A stretch of 64,000 nt of DNA from Kineosporia mesophila (lineage in GTDB: Bacteria > Actinomycetota > Actinomycetes > Actinomycetales > Kineosporiaceae), in contig NZ_JAJOMA010000023.1 of the NCBI RefSeq assembly GCF_021129235.1, positions 1 to 64,000 on the forward strand, in the 5' to 3' direction. Below the pieces are notes generated by a model that was not told where the DNA came from, made no database searches, and was given only the letters and a program-made list of their open reading frames with translations. This document shows, piece after piece, positions 30,608 through 39,918 of this stretch. How positions within the stretch are numbered: position 1 is the stretch's first letter; every line of letters starts with the position of its first letter. Both the position numbers and the translations under genes were made by a program.

Positions 30608-31636
30608 ATGAGCAGTCGTGTTCTCGTCACCGGCGGATCCGGTTTCATCGCCGGCCACATCATTCTGCAACTGATCGAACAGGGGCATCTGGTCCGGGCC
30701 ACGGTGCGCAGCCTTGAGCGGGAGGAAGGGGTTCGTCGCACGCTATCGGAGGCGGGTCTGTTCGCTCCCCAGAACCTGCAGTTCGTGGCGGCCGACCTCA
30801 CGGCCGACCGTGGCTGGGCGGAGGCCGTCCAGGACGTCGACTACGTGCTCCACGTGGCTTCTCCGCTGCACACCGAGAACGTCAAGGACGAGAACGACGT
30901 GATCAGGCCGGCCCGTGAGGGCACGCTTCGGGTCCTGCGCGCCGCCCGTGACGCGGGAGTCAGGCGGGTCGTGCTGACCTCGGCGTTCCACTCTGTCGGC
31001 TTCGGACACCCGCATACCCACGGGCCCTTCACCGAGGACGACTGGTCGGTGATCGACGGACCCGGGGTGGACGCCTACGGCAAGAGTAAGATTCTCGCCG
31101 AGCGCGCCGCCTGGGACTTCATCACCCGCGAGGGCGGCGGCACCGAGCTGACCACCATCCTGCCGGTGGCCGTCATGGGACCGGTTCTGGGACAGGATGT
31201 CTCCGGCGCCAACCACATCGTGCAGCGCAGCCTCAACGGGGAGATGCCCGGCTACCCGAACATGTACGTCCCCATCGTCGATGTCCGCGACGTCGCCGCT
31301 GCGCACGTGGCGGCCATGAGCACTCCCGCGGCGGCTGGACAGCGCATCCTGGTCTCCACCGGCCAGCCCGCGATGGCGATGCGGCACATCGGCGAGGTCC
31401 TCAAAGCCAACTTCGGCGAGGCAGCGAAAAAGGTTCCCAGTCGGCGTATCCCCGACTTCATCGTCCGGCTCACCGCACGCTTCAAGCCCGAATTCCGTCC
31501 GGTGGCAGCCGACCTCGGATTTGTCAAGCAGGTATCCAACGACCGGCTCACCCGCATACTGGGTCTGAGCCCGCGCTCTCCCGAACAGGCCATCGTGGAC
31601 TCGGCCCGCAGCCTCATCAACAAGTCACTGGTCTGA
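30608..31636 (+). CDS. NAD(P)-dependent aldehyde reductase (extended SDR, dihydroflavonol-reductase-like)
   Basis: 342 aa from ATG 30608, which has GAGGAG 7 bp upstream. Rossmann motif VTGGSGFIAGHI, strand YVLHVASPL, Ser region LTSAFHSVGFG and catalytic DAYGKSKILAE (Tyr-x3-Lys). Family members reduce aldehydes or ketones with NADPH. It is divergent from the truncated XRE regulator, an arrangement common for XRE-controlled oxidoreductases in this phylum. Confidence 0.9.
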   Translation: MSSRVLVTGGSGFIAGHIILQLIEQGHLVRATVRSLEREEGVRRTLSEAGLFAPQNLQFVAADLTADRGWAEAVQDVDYVLHVASPLHTENVKDENDVIRPAREGTLRVLRAARDAGVRRVVLTSAFHSVGFGHPHTHGPFTEDDWSVIDGPGVDAYGKSKILAERAAWDFITREGGGTELTTILPVAVMGPVLGQDVSGANHIVQRSLNGEMPGYPNMYVPIVDVRDVAAAHVAAMSTPAAAGQRILVSTGQPAMAMRHIGEVLKANFGEAAKKVPSRRIPDFIVRLTARFKPEFRPVAADLGFVKQVSNDRLTRILGLSPRSPEQAIVDSARSLINKSLV

Positions 31637-31665
31637 GCCCGGCGACACCCTCCGCACAAAGGGAC

Positions 31666-31959
31666 ATGCGTTTCCATCGTCCTCATCACCGGCGCCAACG
31701 AAGGCATCGGCTACGAAACCGCCCGCCAGCTGGCGACCCTGGGCCACACGGTGTACACCGGTACCCGCGACAGCGGCCGGGGTCAAGCGACGGCCGCGCG
31801 CCTGGGCGCATCGTTCGTGCAGATCGACGTCACCGACGATGACTCGGTCGCCGCAGCATTGCAGACCATCGCTGAGCGCGAAGGCCTGCTTGAATCCTGG
31901 TCAACAACGCCGGCATCGCCCCTCAGGCGGCATTCGGCCCGGACGCGCCGGCCCGATAA
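31666..31959 (+). pseudogene. Frameshifted, truncated short-chain dehydrogenase
   Basis: SIVLITGANEGIGYETARQL and GASFVQIDVTDDDSV are a classical SDR N-terminus. The start codon is out of frame, and near 31893 the frame breaks, with LVNNAGIAPQAAFGPDAP continuing one frame over (the NNAG motif) before a stop at 31959. The catalytic part is gone. It immediately follows the intact reductase. Confidence 0.85.
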
Positions 31960-32174
31960 CGCTTGGCGTCGGCCTCAAGTAGGTCGTTCAGGACCAGGCG
32001 GGTGTGGATGGGCAGGACGGCGAGCGGGTCGATGGCTTGGTAGGTCTTGAGTATCTTGTGCCAGGTCCGGTTGTCGTCGAGGGCGAGTTGGTGGGCCGGG
32101 TTCCAGGCGAGTTTCGGTTCCTTCAGTGTGGTGAGGGCCTCAGTTGTCCGGGAGGAGTTCGAGGAACGGGGCAT
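31923..32174 (-). CDS. Unidentified reading frame
   Basis: 83 codons, with protein-like composition in the middle (LALDDNRTWHKILKTYQAID, then HTRLVLNDLLEADAKRY). No family recognised. It overlaps the membrane-protein gene at its start and the dehydrogenase relic at its end, so it may be the tail of a gene brought in at the deletion junction. Confidence 0.35.
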   Translation of the reverse strand: MPRSSNSSRTTEALTTLKEPKLAWNPAHQLALDDNRTWHKILKTYQAIDPLAVLPIHTRLVLNDLLEADAKRYRAGASGPNAA

Positions 32175-32826
32175 CAGGGCTCGCCACTGTGGTGACGTTG
32201 GCGGCGACGACCACGAGCGCGCAGGCGGCCAAAATCGCCGTGAGCAAGCTGAGAACCCGGTTGCGGGGCCAGACCAGCACCGAGAGGCCGAGCAGGACGG
32301 CGGTAAGAACGCTGATCAGTGCCGCTTTTACCACGTGCCAGCGCTTGTATTGGTCGAGCATGATGTCCAGGGCCGGTGAGGCCAGGCCGTCCGCGAGCTG
32401 GTCGCGGATCTGTTCCAGGGTCGCGGGTAGTCGAGGATCGGTCGAGGGCGATCCAAGGTGTGGCAGCAGCGTGCCGAAGGGGGATACCACCCCCTGGACG
32501 TTCGCGATCAGCAGTACCGCGGCGACGAGGGCGAGCGCTCCCAGTAGGATCCGGAATCGCGGAAGCCGGGCGGACAGCGTCAGGAGCACCGCCAAGAGCA
32601 CCAAGGTGATCACCACCCGCGCCAGGTGGTATCGGTACTGGTGGTCGACCAGGGCCTGGAGGCCGGGGGTGAAGTCCGGGCCGCCGGAGTTCCAGTAGAT
32701 GACGAAGGCCGGCTGGAAGCTCTGGGCGGGGCCCGGAAGCGATGAGGCGAGGAAGTAGGTCGCGGCCAGGAAAACGGCCATGGTGAGGAGCCCGGCGTCG
32801 AGGCGCCGGGCCAGCGTGGTGATCAA
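32140..32826 (-). CDS. Hypothetical four-helix membrane protein
   Basis: 228 aa with four membrane segments (about 12-30, 70-88, 93-112, 172-215 as a closely spaced pair) and one loop of about 60 residues probably outside the membrane (STDPRLPATLEQIRDQLADG). Family not recognised. It begins 11 bp after the NarL-type regulator stop, making a kinase-regulator-membrane protein operon. Confidence 0.7.
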   Translation of the reverse strand: MITTLARRLDAGLLTMAVFLAATYFLASSLPGPAQSFQPAFVIYWNSGGPDFTPGLQALVDHQYRYHLARVVITLVLLAVLLTLSARLPRFRILLGALALVAAVLLIANVQGVVSPFGTLLPHLGSPSTDPRLPATLEQIRDQLADGLASPALDIMLDQYKRWHVVKAALISVLTAVLLGLSVLVWPRNRVLSLLTAILAACALVVVAANVTTVASPDAPFLELLPDN

Positions 32827-32837
32827 AGCAGTGGCTC

Positions 32838-33488
32838 CTAGTCGGATTGACTACGCAGGTAGGCGAGCACGGCCAGGACCCGCCGGTTGGTGTCGTCGCT
32901 GATCGGCAGGTCGAGCTTGGTGAGGACGTTGCCGATGTGTTTGGCGACGCCGGCTTCGGTCAGGGAGAGGATGCGCGCGGCTGCCGCATTGGAATGTCCC
33001 TGCGCCATCAGGGAGAGAACCTCGCGTTCGCGGGGCGAGAGCTTCCCCAGCGGGTCCCGGCGGCGTTGCATCAGCTGTCGGACCACCTCAGGGTCCACGA
33101 CTGTGCCGCCGCCGGCCACCCGGCGCAGCTGGTCGGCGAACTCGGCGACATCGCCGACCCGGTCCTTGAGCAGGTAGCCGATGGAGCGGCCGGAGCCGGA
33201 GGCCAGCAGTTCCCCCGCGTAGCTGTGCTGGACGTACTGGCTGAGGGCGACGACCGGGAGCTCAGGCTGGACGACCCGGAGCGCTACCGCAGCACGTAGG
33301 CCCTCGTCGGTGAAACCCGGCGGCATGCGGACATCGGTGATCACCAGATCCGGGCGGTGCTCGGAGACCGCGCTCATCAGGGCTGACGCGTCCCCGACGG
33401 CCGCGATGACTTCGACCTGGAACCTCGCCAGCATCGCGCTCAGTCCCTCCCGGAGAAGCACCGAGTCCTCGGCGATCACGACGCGCAT
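32838..33488 (-). CDS. NarL/LuxR-family response regulator
   Basis: 216 aa from ATG 33488. Receiver: AEDSVLLREGL, Asp in LVITDVRMPPGF, Lys in YLLKDRV. Output helix-turn-helix: LSPREREVLSLMAQGHSNAA and the GVAKHIGNVLTKL recognition helix. Overlaps the kinase gene by 13 bp. Partner of the kinase upstream. Confidence 0.92.
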   Translation of the reverse strand: MRVVIAEDSVLLREGLSAMLARFQVEVIAAVGDASALMSAVSEHRPDLVITDVRMPPGFTDEGLRAAVALRVVQPELPVVALSQYVQHSYAGELLASGSGRSIGYLLKDRVGDVAEFADQLRRVAGGGTVVDPEVVRQLMQRRRDPLGKLSPREREVLSLMAQGHSNAAAARILSLTEAGVAKHIGNVLTKLDLPISDDTNRRVLAVLAYLRSQSD

Positions 33489-34726
33489 GGCAGCTCCACC
33501 CGCAGGACCGTCGGGCCACCGACCGGGCTGGACAGCAGCAGCCGGCCGCCGCCTGCGGCGGCCCGGTCGGCCAACCCGGTCAGCCCGGATCCGTGAGCCG
33601 GGTCGGCACCGCCGTTCCCGCCATCGCGGACCTCCACCAACAGCCGGTCGCCCTCGCGCTGGGTGGTGATCCAGACCTCGGTGGTGCACGCATGCTTGGT
33701 GGTGTTGGCCACGGCTTCGGAGATAGCCGCGTAGGCGATCGTCTCCACTTCGGGGAGGAAGCGACCGTCAGTGACGTCCACCCGCACGTTGAGGGAGCTG
33801 GCCGCGGCCAGTTCCTCGACCGCAGCCAGCAGCCCGAGTTCGCGTAGGGTACGGGGGCTGATGCCGCGGATCAGATCACGCAACTCGGTCATCAGCGTCC
33901 TGGCCTGGTCGTGAGCCACGGACATCGCGGCCGCAGAGGCTGAGGATTCCGGTAGGTCGAGCCGGGCCAGGCCGATCTGCACGGTCAGGGCGACCAGGCG
34001 CTGCTGGGCGATGTCGTGCAGATCGCGTTCGATCCGCACTCGCTCGGCGTCGAACGCGTGCGCCAGCCGGGCCCGGGACCGGGCTACCTCGACCAGGTCC
34101 GCGGAAGGTTCCGGTTCCAGCAGCATCCGGGTCAGCTCGCCGTGCACCGCCCCGAACCAGGCGGTCAGGTACAGCAGGACCGGAATCAGGGACAGCCCAC
34201 CGACCGCCCTGCCGATGACGCCGGGCAGCGGGTCTGCGTCCGACAGCCAATGTTCGAGCGAGACCGGGGTGGAGACGACGATCAGACCGATGGCCGCGAG
34301 CGCTCCCAGCCAGATCGGGGCGATGATGCCTAGGAGCACCAAGTAGGCCACTGCCCGCCAGAGGGCCGCGTCGGTGAGGTCATGAGGCTCGTGGCCGCCG
34401 TGTCCAAGGGGCCTCACGGCGCGACCGAGCAGCCGTAGCCGCCATCGTTCAGCTCGGGCTACGGAGAGGGCGATGCGGGGGCCGAGCAGCGACAGCAGGC
34501 CTATGCCGACCAGTCCCAGCACGGCGGCCAGGATCAGATAAGCCCCCGTAGGCCGAGTGCTCAGTACTACGGCCGCCGAGAACACCGGGGTCAACGGAAC
34601 GCTCAGCATCAGCCACAGCACGCCAGAGGCCACCCCGGTCGTGGCGGAGTAAGCCAACCCACGCCAGGGCCGGGCCGGGGGCAGGAACCCTCGCCTGTTC
34701 GTCGCCCTGAGTGCCGTGTCGGTCAT
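33476..34726 (-). CDS. Membrane histidine kinase (HisKA_3, sensor domain type)
   Basis: 416 aa. Paired membrane helices at about 28-85 and 125-200 form the membrane-embedded sensor found in actinobacterial DesK-like kinases. The dimerisation box RVRIERDLHDIAQQRLVALT holds the phospho-His. ATPase domain: ISEAVANTTKHA, GGADPAHGSGLTGLADRAAA. It heads a three-gene operon. Confidence 0.9.
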   Translation of the reverse strand: MTDTALRATNRRGFLPPARPWRGLAYSATTGVASGVLWLMLSVPLTPVFSAAVVLSTRPTGAYLILAAVLGLVGIGLLSLLGPRIALSVARAERWRLRLLGRAVRPLGHGGHEPHDLTDAALWRAVAYLVLLGIIAPIWLGALAAIGLIVVSTPVSLEHWLSDADPLPGVIGRAVGGLSLIPVLLYLTAWFGAVHGELTRMLLEPEPSADLVEVARSRARLAHAFDAERVRIERDLHDIAQQRLVALTVQIGLARLDLPESSASAAAMSVAHDQARTLMTELRDLIRGISPRTLRELGLLAAVEELAAASSLNVRVDVTDGRFLPEVETIAYAAISEAVANTTKHACTTEVWITTQREGDRLLVEVRDGGNGGADPAHGSGLTGLADRAAAGGGRLLLSSPVGGPTVLRVELPCAS

Positions 34727-35311
34727 GCATTCACGTTAGGAGGCTGCTGCCCATCGCCGACAGCGCCCTGGTGCCACTACTGAGGTAGATCTAGCTCCAC
34801 CGGTGTCCGCTCCGGTTCGGTGAAGAGAACTGAGCTGATATGTACCTTTCGTCAGGACGGGCGATCTTGGTCATGAAGGATTCCAACCACCCCCATGACT
34901 ACCCAGCGGCGCGCCTGTCGAACAGCTCGGCCGCCCTGGGCTGACTCAACGCCCCCAACGGGGACGACTCACCGGTACGCCGGAGCCCTGGCTAGCAGAC
35001 CCTGCTAACGGTGGCTCACCTGCGTAAGGAACGAGACCTACCAGGACCTACGGTCTTGCTATCTCGGCGTTCACTGTCTCGGGGGAACCTCAGGGTCCCT
35101 CTCGTACTCCTCTCCATCACGCTCACCGGGCCTGCACCATCTGGCAGTGCTGACACACCCCGGCCTTGTCAGGGCTGCTCCCACCCGCCCCGGCATCTCC
35201 CGGAGCAGGCTGCCCTCAGCTCCACCACCCTGCTGCGACAGGGACAGCGGCGAAGGTCTCTCACCTCCACTCGAAACAACAACGCCTCATGGCGCACGGG
35301 TCAGAGACGTG
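34727..35311. other. Gene-free stretch ahead of an ISAs1 relic
   Basis: About 580 bp without a recognised gene. The last part may be eroded N-terminal ISAs1 transposase sequence, but I could not align it. Confidence 0.4.
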
Positions 35312-35500
35312 ACTTTTGACGAGGACCGCTGCCAGATCCGCACGGGATCAGCGCCCTGGGTGATGGTCGCCCTGCGCTCAGCCGCCATCAGCCTGCACCG
35401 ACTGCAGAACCCCGCCATCAACGTCGCTGCTGCCCTACAGCACCACGCCCGTCATCCAGGCAAAGTCGTCATGCTCTTGACCAGCGGGAAAGGACTTTGA
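35312..35500 (+). pseudogene. ISAs1-family transposase C-terminal relic
   Basis: About 63 codons: RDVTFDEDRCQIRTGSAPWV, then ALRSAAISLHRL and NVAAALQHHARHP. This is the characteristic end of ISAs1-type transposases (RDVTxxEDxxxxRTGxxPxxMAxLRNxAIxLLR...IAxAxRxxAxxP). Confidence 0.85.
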
Positions 35501-35562
35501 CGGGGCTGTCCCTGGCCCGTTCAAGCCGGAGCCCGCTGAGATCGCCGTCGTCCCGATCTGGG

Positions 35563-36582
35563 TCAGCGCAATGCGGTTCGTGGCCCGGTAGAATCGCGCC
35601 ACAGCACTCGGGCCACCGTGCCCTCCGGCAGCGGCCCGTCGCGGCCCTGCAGAGCGTTCAGTAGCCGGCGCATGGCCCGCTTACCGAGGTCCTCGTAGTC
35701 GACCTCGACGGTGGTCAGGGTGGGGGAGAGCCAGCCCCCCAGGGGATTGTTGTCCCACCCGGCGATGCTGATCCGCTCAGGGACCGGCCAGCCGCGCTCG
35801 ATCGCCCCCCGGACGGCGCCGGCCGCCAGCATGTCGTTGGCCGCGACGATGGCCGTGACCGGGCTGTCGGAAGGGAGCCCGAGGACGGCGAGACGGGCCG
35901 ACTCAGGATCCCAGTCGCCTCCCGCAATGCCGTGGGAATGCAGGCCCAGCCGGTCGATCGACTCCAGATAGACCCGCTCGCGATCCCGGGCCGTGGCGTA
36001 CAGGCGATCGCCGGCAAGGTGAAGGAAGTCGCGGTGACCGAGCTCGGCCAGCCCCTGGACGAGTTCCGCGACGGGTGCTGCGTCGGCCAGTTCCCCGACG
36101 GCATGCAAATCGTCGTCGTAGTCCGGGGAGACCACCACCGGCGTCCCGGGAGCGAAGGGAATGCTCTCGGGGTGAAGCGCGGTCAGGACGAGAAGTCCCT
36201 CGAAAAGACCCGATTCGGCGAGTTCGCGGGCCCGGTCGGCGCGTTCCTCTGCCGTGCCGTCCATGGTCACCGCCTCGGCCTGGCGCCCCTCGTGGCGAGC
36301 TGCCTCGCTCGCCCCCAGCAATATCCGCATGGCGCTGGTGGCCTCACCGACCGGAAGCAGCACGGCGACGCGTCCGGTGCGCCGCGTCCGCATGGCCCGG
36401 GCGGCGAGATTGGGCTGATAGCCCAGTTCCGCGATTGCCGACTCGATCTTCTCCCGGGTCAGCGTCTTGAGGCCCTTGCCCTCGAACCGCAGATACCGGG
36501 ACACCGTCTGATGCGAGACCCCGGCCCGGGCTGCCACCTGGTAGATGGTGGCCCGGCGGGGTGGGGGAGCGGTGGTGCTCAT
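35563..36582 (-). CDS. LacI-family transcriptional regulator
   Basis: 339 aa from ATG 36582. Helix-turn-helix TIYQVAARAGVSHQTVSRYL with the hinge-region motif ELGYQPNLAARAM, followed by a sugar-binding-protein-like effector domain (VLLPVG, VVSPDYDDDLHAV, DNNPLGGWLSPTLTTVEVDY). It is divergent from the ABC sugar operon, and the intergenic region holds two copies of a 12-bp palindrome, as expected for a local repressor released by an imported oligosaccharide or uronate. Confidence 0.92.
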   Translation of the reverse strand: MSTTAPPPRRATIYQVAARAGVSHQTVSRYLRFEGKGLKTLTREKIESAIAELGYQPNLAARAMRTRRTGRVAVLLPVGEATSAMRILLGASEAARHEGRQAEAVTMDGTAEERADRARELAESGLFEGLLVLTALHPESIPFAPGTPVVVSPDYDDDLHAVGELADAAPVAELVQGLAELGHRDFLHLAGDRLYATARDRERVYLESIDRLGLHSHGIAGGDWDPESARLAVLGLPSDSPVTAIVAANDMLAAGAVRGAIERGWPVPERISIAGWDNNPLGGWLSPTLTTVEVDYEDLGKRAMRRLLNALQGRDGPLPEGTVARVLWRDSTGPRTALR

Positions 36583-36648
36583 GAATCGTCCCGGTTCGCA
36601 GCCTCTGCCCTGAGGTTCACCATGCGCCTTCCCCCTGCCGTCGTCAGT

Positions 36649-36662
36649 TAGTTCGCAAACTA
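36649..36662. promoter_or_regulatory. Imperfect palindrome TAGTTCGCAAACTA
   Basis: Six of seven base pairs complementary. LacI-type in character but different in sequence from the other two palindromes; it could be a second regulator's site. It lies nearer lacI. Confidence 0.4.
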
Positions 36663-36674
36663 CTCTTGCATAAA

Positions 36675-36688
36675 AGTGATCGATCACT
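36675..36688. promoter_or_regulatory. LacI operator copy 1 (AGTGATCGATCACT)
   Basis: Perfect 14-bp palindrome with central CG, the symmetry expected of LacI-family operators. 35 bp centre-to-centre from copy 2. Confidence 0.8.
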
Positions 36689-36709
36689 AAAACTAGGTCC
36701 GTCGCGAAT

Positions 36710-36723
36710 AGTGATCGATCACC
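36710..36723. promoter_or_regulatory. LacI operator copy 2 (AGTGATCGATCACC)
   Basis: The same 12-bp core GTGATCGATCAC as copy 1. It lies 47 bp before the permease ATG, where bound repressor could block RNA polymerase. Confidence 0.8.
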
Positions 36724-36770
36724 TTCTGGGGTCAGGCCCCGGTCCGACTTCATCAAGGGAGATGAGAGGC

Positions 36771-37754
36771 ATGTCCGCACACGTGCAGGGCCCGGATCCG
36801 GGTGGTGTGACCGCCCCAGTGGTCGAGGCCCGCCCCGCAGCCGCGGGGGCCGACCGCCCCCGGGTCCGGCCGCCCAGGCCGCGAAAAAGCGCCAGGCCCA
36901 GGCCGTCGTTCTGGTTCGCGCTGCCGGCGCTGCTTCTGTTCGTCGTCATCGTCATCGCCCCGAACCTGCAGGGCTTCGCCTACTCGTTCACGAACTGGGA
37001 CGGGTTCAGCCCGGCCGCGGACCTGGTCGGCCTGAAGAACTTCTCCTCGCTGTTCAGCAACGGCAACTCCGGGCGGGCCGTCCTCAATACCCTCGTCCTC
37101 ACCGCGGTGGTGACCGTCGGCCAGAACGTCCTGGGCCTCCTGCTCGCCCTCGGGCTGAATGCGAATATCAAAACCAAGTACGCACTACGCCTGGTCTTCT
37201 TCCTTCCCGTGGTGCTTACCCCGATCGTCTGCGGGTATCTCTGGAAGTACCTCCTCACCCCCGAGGGCTCCCTGAACTCCGCATTGTCCGCCATCGGGCT
37301 GCCCGGTCTGCGTCAGGACTGGCTCGGTAACCCGGACCTGGTTCTGTTCTCCGTCTGCGCCGCCATCATCTGGCAGGGCGCCGGCTACTCGATGGTGATC
37401 TACCTGGCCGGCCTGCAGTCCGTGTCTGAGGACGTGCTCGAGGCGGCGGCGATCGACGGAGCCGGCCCGAGCCGCCGCACCTGGTCCATCACGCTGCCGT
37501 TGATCAACGGATCGATCGTGATCAACCTCCTGCTGACCGTGCTCGGCAATCTCAAGCAGTTCGACACCGTGTTCTCGATGACCGGTGGGGGTCCCTCCGG
37601 GGCCAGCGACACGATGGCCACGATCGTCTACAAGACCGCCTTCCAGTACCTGCAGTACCCGACCGCCCTGGCTCAGGGAGTGATCCTGACCCTCTTCGTT
37701 GGCTGCGTCGGGTTTGTGCAGTACCGGCTGACCCAGCGGAAGGCTCTGGTATGA
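36771..37754 (+). CDS. Sugar ABC transporter permease (MalF/UgpA type)
   Basis: 327 aa from ATG 36771; another ATG at 36762 directly abuts the purine run and is less favoured. Pro/Arg-rich cytoplasmic head, then six membrane helices. The EAA loop reads LEAAAIDGAGPSRRTWSITLP, the ATPase docking motif of carbohydrate permeases. FDTVFSMTGGGP is a further family block. No ATPase is encoded in the operon, so a shared MsiK-type ATPase probably energises it, as in Streptomyces sugar systems. Confidence 0.93.
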   Translation: MSAHVQGPDPGGVTAPVVEARPAAAGADRPRVRPPRPRKSARPRPSFWFALPALLLFVVIVIAPNLQGFAYSFTNWDGFSPAADLVGLKNFSSLFSNGNSGRAVLNTLVLTAVVTVGQNVLGLLLALGLNANIKTKYALRLVFFLPVVLTPIVCGYLWKYLLTPEGSLNSALSAIGLPGLRQDWLGNPDLVLFSVCAAIIWQGAGYSMVIYLAGLQSVSEDVLEAAAIDGAGPSRRTWSITLPLINGSIVINLLLTVLGNLKQFDTVFSMTGGGPSGASDTMATIVYKTAFQYLQYPTALAQGVILTLFVGCVGFVQYRLTQRKALV

Positions 37755-38572
37755 AGCGCTATACGAAGAAGACGGCGGCCCTGGAGGCAGCTCTGATCGC
37801 CGCCGCGATCATCTTCCTCATCCCGCTGTTCGTCCTGGTCTCGGTCGCGCTGCGCGATCCGGCCGGCTCACCCGGCTTCCTCGGATTCACCTGGCCCCTG
37901 AAGTTCGGCAACCTGGCTACGGCGTGGAAGCAGTCGCAGATGGGCCCCTCGATGCTGAACAGCATCATGATCACCGGCATCTCGGTGCTCCTGGTGATCG
38001 GGATCGCCTCCACCGCCGGCTACGTCATCGCGCGCCGGACCGAGCGCTGGTCCCGGGGGATGTTCTACCTGTTCCTGACCGGGTTCCTTTTCCCCGGTCA
38101 GCTCGCGCTGGTGCCCCTCTACGTGGCCTTCACCAAGGCCGGCCTGGTGGGAAACCCGTTTTCGGTGATTCTGATCAGCACCGCGGGAAACCTGCCGTTC
38201 GGGATCTTCCTCTATACCGCCTTCCTCCGGGACCTCGCGCCGGACTACGAGGAGGCGGCGACGCTGGATGGGGCCACCCCGTTCCGGATGTTCCGGTCGA
38301 TCGTGTTCCCGCTCATGCGTCCGGTCACCGGGACGGTCGGCATCCTCAGCTCGCTGGCCATCTGGAACGACTTCATGCATCCCCTGCTGTACCTGACCGG
38401 CGGAAGTACCCGGACCGCACCGTTGTCCGTGTACACGTTCGTCGGCGAGTACAGCGCCAACTGGCCCCTGGTGTTCTCCGCGCTGATCACCTCGGTGATC
38501 CCGATCCTGGTCGCCTACTTCCTGATGCAGCGGTTCATCATGCGCGGCTTCGCGACCGGACTCAAGGGCTGA
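37751..38572 (+). CDS. Sugar ABC transporter permease (MalG/UgpE type)
   Basis: 273 aa, six membrane helices. EAA loop YEEAATLDGATPFRMFRSIV, and the end segment LMQRFIMRGFATGLKG is the standard C-terminus of MalG-like permeases (QRxFxxGxxxGAVKG). Overlaps the first permease by ATGA; forms the heterodimeric channel with it. Confidence 0.93.
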   Translation: MKRYTKKTAALEAALIAAAIIFLIPLFVLVSVALRDPAGSPGFLGFTWPLKFGNLATAWKQSQMGPSMLNSIMITGISVLLVIGIASTAGYVIARRTERWSRGMFYLFLTGFLFPGQLALVPLYVAFTKAGLVGNPFSVILISTAGNLPFGIFLYTAFLRDLAPDYEEAATLDGATPFRMFRSIVFPLMRPVTGTVGILSSLAIWNDFMHPLLYLTGGSTRTAPLSVYTFVGEYSANWPLVFSALITSVIPILVAYFLMQRFIMRGFATGLKG

Positions 38573-38607
38573 TCCACCCGCCGTCCCCCTTCGAAAGGCG
38601 AGACCCC

Positions 38608-39876
38608 ATGTCAAAGAAGACAGCCGTACGCACCCTGGCAGCGACTGCCGCCGGAACTGCCCTGCTGGCAGCCGGATTGGCCGGCTGCTCGACCGACTCG
38701 GCCGGATCATCGTCCTCCGACACGCTGACCGTAGGCGTCAACGGAGGTGCGTCGATGAACGCGGTCAAGGCGACGTTCGAGAAGGCCAACCCGGGCGTCA
38801 CGATCCAGGTCAAGGACTACTCGCAGAACTTCCGCGAAGTCATCGGGACGCAGCTCGCAGGGGGCAATGCTCCCGACGTCCTGGCGATCACCGGCGGTGG
38901 GGGCAACAACATCAGTGCGAAGGTTGCCGGTGACAAGGGCTACTACGCCGACCTTTCGGGCCAGAGCTGGGCCGCGATGGTCCCGGCCACGCCGAAGGAG
39001 CAGCTCTCGAACACCAAGGGCCAGCTGGTAGCGGTGCCGATGACGCTGTCGTCGATCGGCGGGATCTACAACCAGGGCGCCATCCAGGCGGCCGGTCTGT
39101 CGGTTCCGAACACCTGGAGTCAGGTTCTGCAGTTCTGCCAGGAAGCGAAGGCGAAGGGCAAGGTCGCCTACGGTCTGGGCCTTTCCGACACCTGGACGAC
39201 GCAGATGATCCCCTACGCCCTGACCGCCTCCCTGGTCTACGGTCCGGATCCGAAGTTTACCAGTGAACAGAGCAAGGGAACAAAGAGTTTCAGTCAGTCG
39301 GCGTGGAAGACGTCGCTGGACATGTACATGCAGATGAAGGGCCAGGGCTGCTTCAACTCCTCGCCCAACGGCACGCCGTACTCGCAGGTGCAGGACGCGA
39401 TCCGCAAGGGCAAGACGCTGGCCACGGTCAGTGTCGCCAGCGAGACCGCGGCCATTGAGCTGACCGGTCCCGCTGACCTTGATCTGACCTACGCGGCGTT
39501 CCCGGCCACCGATGACGCCTCGCAGACCTATCTGTCGACCTCAACGGTCGGTTTCGGGATGAATGCCAAGACACAGAAGAAGGCCCTGGCAGAGAAGTTC
39601 CTTTCCTGGCTGGCAACCCCCGAGACCCAGGTCGCTTACGCCAAGGCCTTCGGCGATACCGCGGCGATGCCCGGCGATGTCAAGCAGGAACGTCAGGTCA
39701 GCACGCTGGTGCAGGAGTACGTCGACAAGGACCGGATCACCGTCTGGCCCGACCGGGACTGGCCGACCACCACCATCCAGCCCGAGGTCTTCGACGGTGT
39801 GCAGGCGCTTTTCAGTGGCCGGGCGCACGTCGGTGACGTGCTGAAGAAGATGGACGCCGCCTTCACGCAGAGCTGA
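38608..39876 (+). CDS. Sugar-binding lipoprotein of the ABC transporter
   Basis: 422 aa. Signal peptide with lipobox LAGC near residue 28, so the mature protein is a membrane-anchored lipoprotein, followed by a Ser-rich linker. The family-1 binding-protein fold shows FEKANPGVTIQVKDYSQNF, GGNAPDVLAI, and the C-terminal helix block KFLSWLATPETQVAYAKA. Likely ligand: oligosaccharides produced outside by the secreted GH43-like enzyme; not determinable from sequence. AAAGGCGAG upstream of ATG. Confidence 0.92.
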   Translation: MSKKTAVRTLAATAAGTALLAAGLAGCSTDSAGSSSSDTLTVGVNGGASMNAVKATFEKANPGVTIQVKDYSQNFREVIGTQLAGGNAPDVLAITGGGGNNISAKVAGDKGYYADLSGQSWAAMVPATPKEQLSNTKGQLVAVPMTLSSIGGIYNQGAIQAAGLSVPNTWSQVLQFCQEAKAKGKVAYGLGLSDTWTTQMIPYALTASLVYGPDPKFTSEQSKGTKSFSQSAWKTSLDMYMQMKGQGCFNSSPNGTPYSQVQDAIRKGKTLATVSVASETAAIELTGPADLDLTYAAFPATDDASQTYLSTSTVGFGMNAKTQKKALAEKFLSWLATPETQVAYAKAFGDTAAMPGDVKQERQVSTLVQEYVDKDRITVWPDRDWPTTTIQPEVFDGVQALFSGRAHVGDVLKKMDAAFTQS

Positions 39877-39918
39877 GCCCACACCGCCGCCGGACGTACG
39901 CAGAACGAGAGAGTGAGC

